DNA of 64,000 bases from positions 124,001 to 188,000 of the forward strand of contig CAIYNU010000087.1 in the NCBI GenBank assembly GCA_903927615.1, given 5' to 3'. Within the stretch, counting starts at the first letter, position 1. Each line of letters begins with the position of its first letter. The notes under the pieces are model-generated. The model saw only the letters and a program-made list of their open reading frames with translations. It searched no databases and was not told the DNA's origin. The translations under genes and the position numbers were made by a program. Origin of the DNA: an uncultured Rhodospirillales bacterium. Its GTDB lineage: Bacteria > Pseudomonadota > Alphaproteobacteria > Azospirillales > Azospirillaceae. This document shows positions 63,086-64,000 of this stretch, in pieces.

Positions 63086-64000
63086 GGGGTCGCTCCCGAC
63101 GGGGCCGGCAGCCCCGGCCGGACCAACACCGGCTCCCCGCCCTCGAAGCGCAGCAACAGGCGGGCGCCGCGCAGGATCACCGGATCGTGACTGACCACCA
63201 CCAGGGTCTTGCCCCGCCGGGCCAGATCGATCAGCAGGGTATAGACGGCCTCGGCGCCCTCACGGTCGAGGCCCTCGGACGGCTCGTCGAGAAGGAACAG
63301 CGGTCCATCCACCAGGATGGCCCGGGCCATGGCCAGGCGACGGCGCAAGCCGGGGGCCAAATTCCAGCCGCCGCCGACCAGCGGCTGGTCCAGCCCGGCG
63401 GGATGGCGATCGATGAACGGCCGCAGACCGGCGGTCCCCAGGCACGCCAAAAGCACCTCGTCTCCCACGTCGGGGCGAACCGCCCGCAGGTTTTCGCGCA
63501 CCGTGGCGTCCAGGAACACCGGTTCCTGGGGCACGTAGGACACTTGACTCCGCCACCAGTCCCGCGACACCTGCCGGAATTCGACGCCGTCCACCAGCAT
63601 CTGGCCCCGGGACGGCTCGATCAGCCCGGCCGCCAGCCGCAACAGGCTGGACTTGCCGGTCCCGTTGCGCCCGGTGATCACCAGCACGCCGCCAGGCTCC
63701 AGGTCCAGAGTCACCGCGGAAAAGAGCGGCGCCGGCGCCCCCGGAAACCCCAGCCCGAGCCCCGCCAGCGTCAGCCGCCCGCCCCATCCGGGCAACACCT
63801 TGCCGCCTTCGGGGCCCCCCGCGGTTTCGGCAAAGCGCCGTGCCGCCGCCAGCCCCTGTTCCGCCGCCTTGAGCGCCTTGCCCATGGGCACCAGCCGGGA
63901 CAACGGCGCCAGCGCCCGGGCGGCGATCAGGTTGGCGCCGACCAGGGCGCCGACATCCAGGCGGCCTGCGACCACCAGCAAGGCCCCGGTGCAGATCACC
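63082..64000 (-). CDS. Type I secretion ABC transporter, permease-ATPase (5' truncated by window)
   Basis: The C-terminal ~305 residues are visible. The end of the membrane domain (MICTGALLVVAGRLDVGALVGANLIAARALAPLSRL) is followed by the ATPase: Walker A ITGRNGTGKSSLLR, Q-loop VSYVPQEPVFLDATVRENL, Walker B LFLLDEPSEGLD and switch His VVSHDP. The signature motif, normally L-S-G-G-Q, reads N-L-A-P-G-L-R-R-R, an unusual form that could affect ATPase activity. Substrate is unknown; no RTX protein gene is present in the window. Confidence 0.88.
   Translation of the reverse strand, partial: VICTGALLVVAGRLDVGALVGANLIAARALAPLSRLVPMGKALKAAEQGLAAARRFAETAGGPEGGKVLPGWGGRLTLAGLGLGFPGAPAPLFSAVTLDLEPGGVLVITGRNGTGKSSLLRLAAGLIEPSRGQMLVDGVEFRQVSRDWWRSQVSYVPQEPVFLDATVRENLRAVRPDVGDEVLLACLGTAGLRPFIDRHPAGLDQPLVGGGWNLAPGLRRRLAMARAILVDGPLFLLDEPSEGLDREGAEAVYTLLIDLARRGKTLVVVSHDPVILRGARLLLRFEGGEPVLVRPGLPAPSGATP

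Noticed and set aside
1-64000. CRISPR arrays, tRNA or rRNA genes
   Set aside because: No regularly spaced direct repeats, no cloverleaf-like sequence and no rRNA-like conserved segments were noticed; a covariance-model search was not possible.

Overview
The window looks like chromosome of a high-GC, Gram-negative, metabolically versatile alphaproteobacterium, most plausibly a Rhodospirillales relative (Magnetospirillum/Rhodospirillum type). This is an inference from gene content: PAS-rich phosphorelay kinases, several chemoreceptors, Tad pilus genes of the Cpa/Tad type, a ModE/Mop molybdenum system, and a decaheme cytochrome with its outer-membrane porin. No rRNA, tRNA, CRISPR array or intact insertion sequence was recognised.

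Layout. 1-5.0 kb: the 3' part of a chemoreceptor whose sensor domain carries a c-type heme motif, followed by an MtrA/DmsE-type decaheme cytochrome and an MtrB/PioB-type beta-barrel (a porin-cytochrome electron conduit). 5.1-12.8 kb (minus): three tightly packed sensory genes (response regulator-PAS-kinase, a kinase-less PAS protein, and a four-PAS hybrid kinase with receiver and Hpt domains). 13.4-15.0 kb: an EAL protein with altered catalytic residues. 15.2-19.7 kb: an overlapping operon argD-argF-hslO-gor. 19.9-21.9 kb: a chemoreceptor with a C-terminal PilZ-like domain. 21.9-27.5 kb (minus): a two-gene locus matching RADAR anti-phage defence (RdrA-like ATPase, RdrB-like split adenosine deaminase) with a small downstream gene. 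It is bordered by a palindromic repeat pair and a truncated cation-efflux gene. 28.0-32.5 kb (minus): a Gld-type ABC exporter with GldG-like and DUF4340 partners. 32.8-37.1 kb: a triple Myb/SANT-like regulator, an orphan EnvZ-like kinase and amtB.

37.5-50.8 kb: two Crp/Fnr regulators and a bacteriohemerythrin lead directly into the Tad pilus genes cpaC-cpaD-cpaE-cpaF. The remaining Tad genes tadB-tadC lie about 4.4 kb further on, separated by a low-GC scar, a dienelactone-hydrolase-like gene and a class III adenylate cyclase. 50.9-53.0 kb: a PAP2 acid phosphatase and a porin (minus). 53.4-60.4 kb: molybdenum homeostasis, with modE-modA-modB-modC, an unusual DUF2478 + DUF4213/DUF364 fusion, the molbindin gene mop, and an ATP-grasp ligase. 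Three ModE-like boxes sit before modE, mop and the ATP-grasp gene. 60.5-64 kb (minus): a type I secretion cassette (ABC ATPase, HlyD, TolC), with the ABC gene cut by the window edge.

Most interesting points: the RADAR-like locus with its insertion or deletion scar; the heme chemoreceptor beside the electron conduit; the three-box ModE regulon that takes in a fusion protein and an ATP-grasp ligase of unknown role; and coupling of oxygen-type sensors to Tad pilus genes. Function calls rest on motifs read by eye and on remembered family features; no database search was possible.
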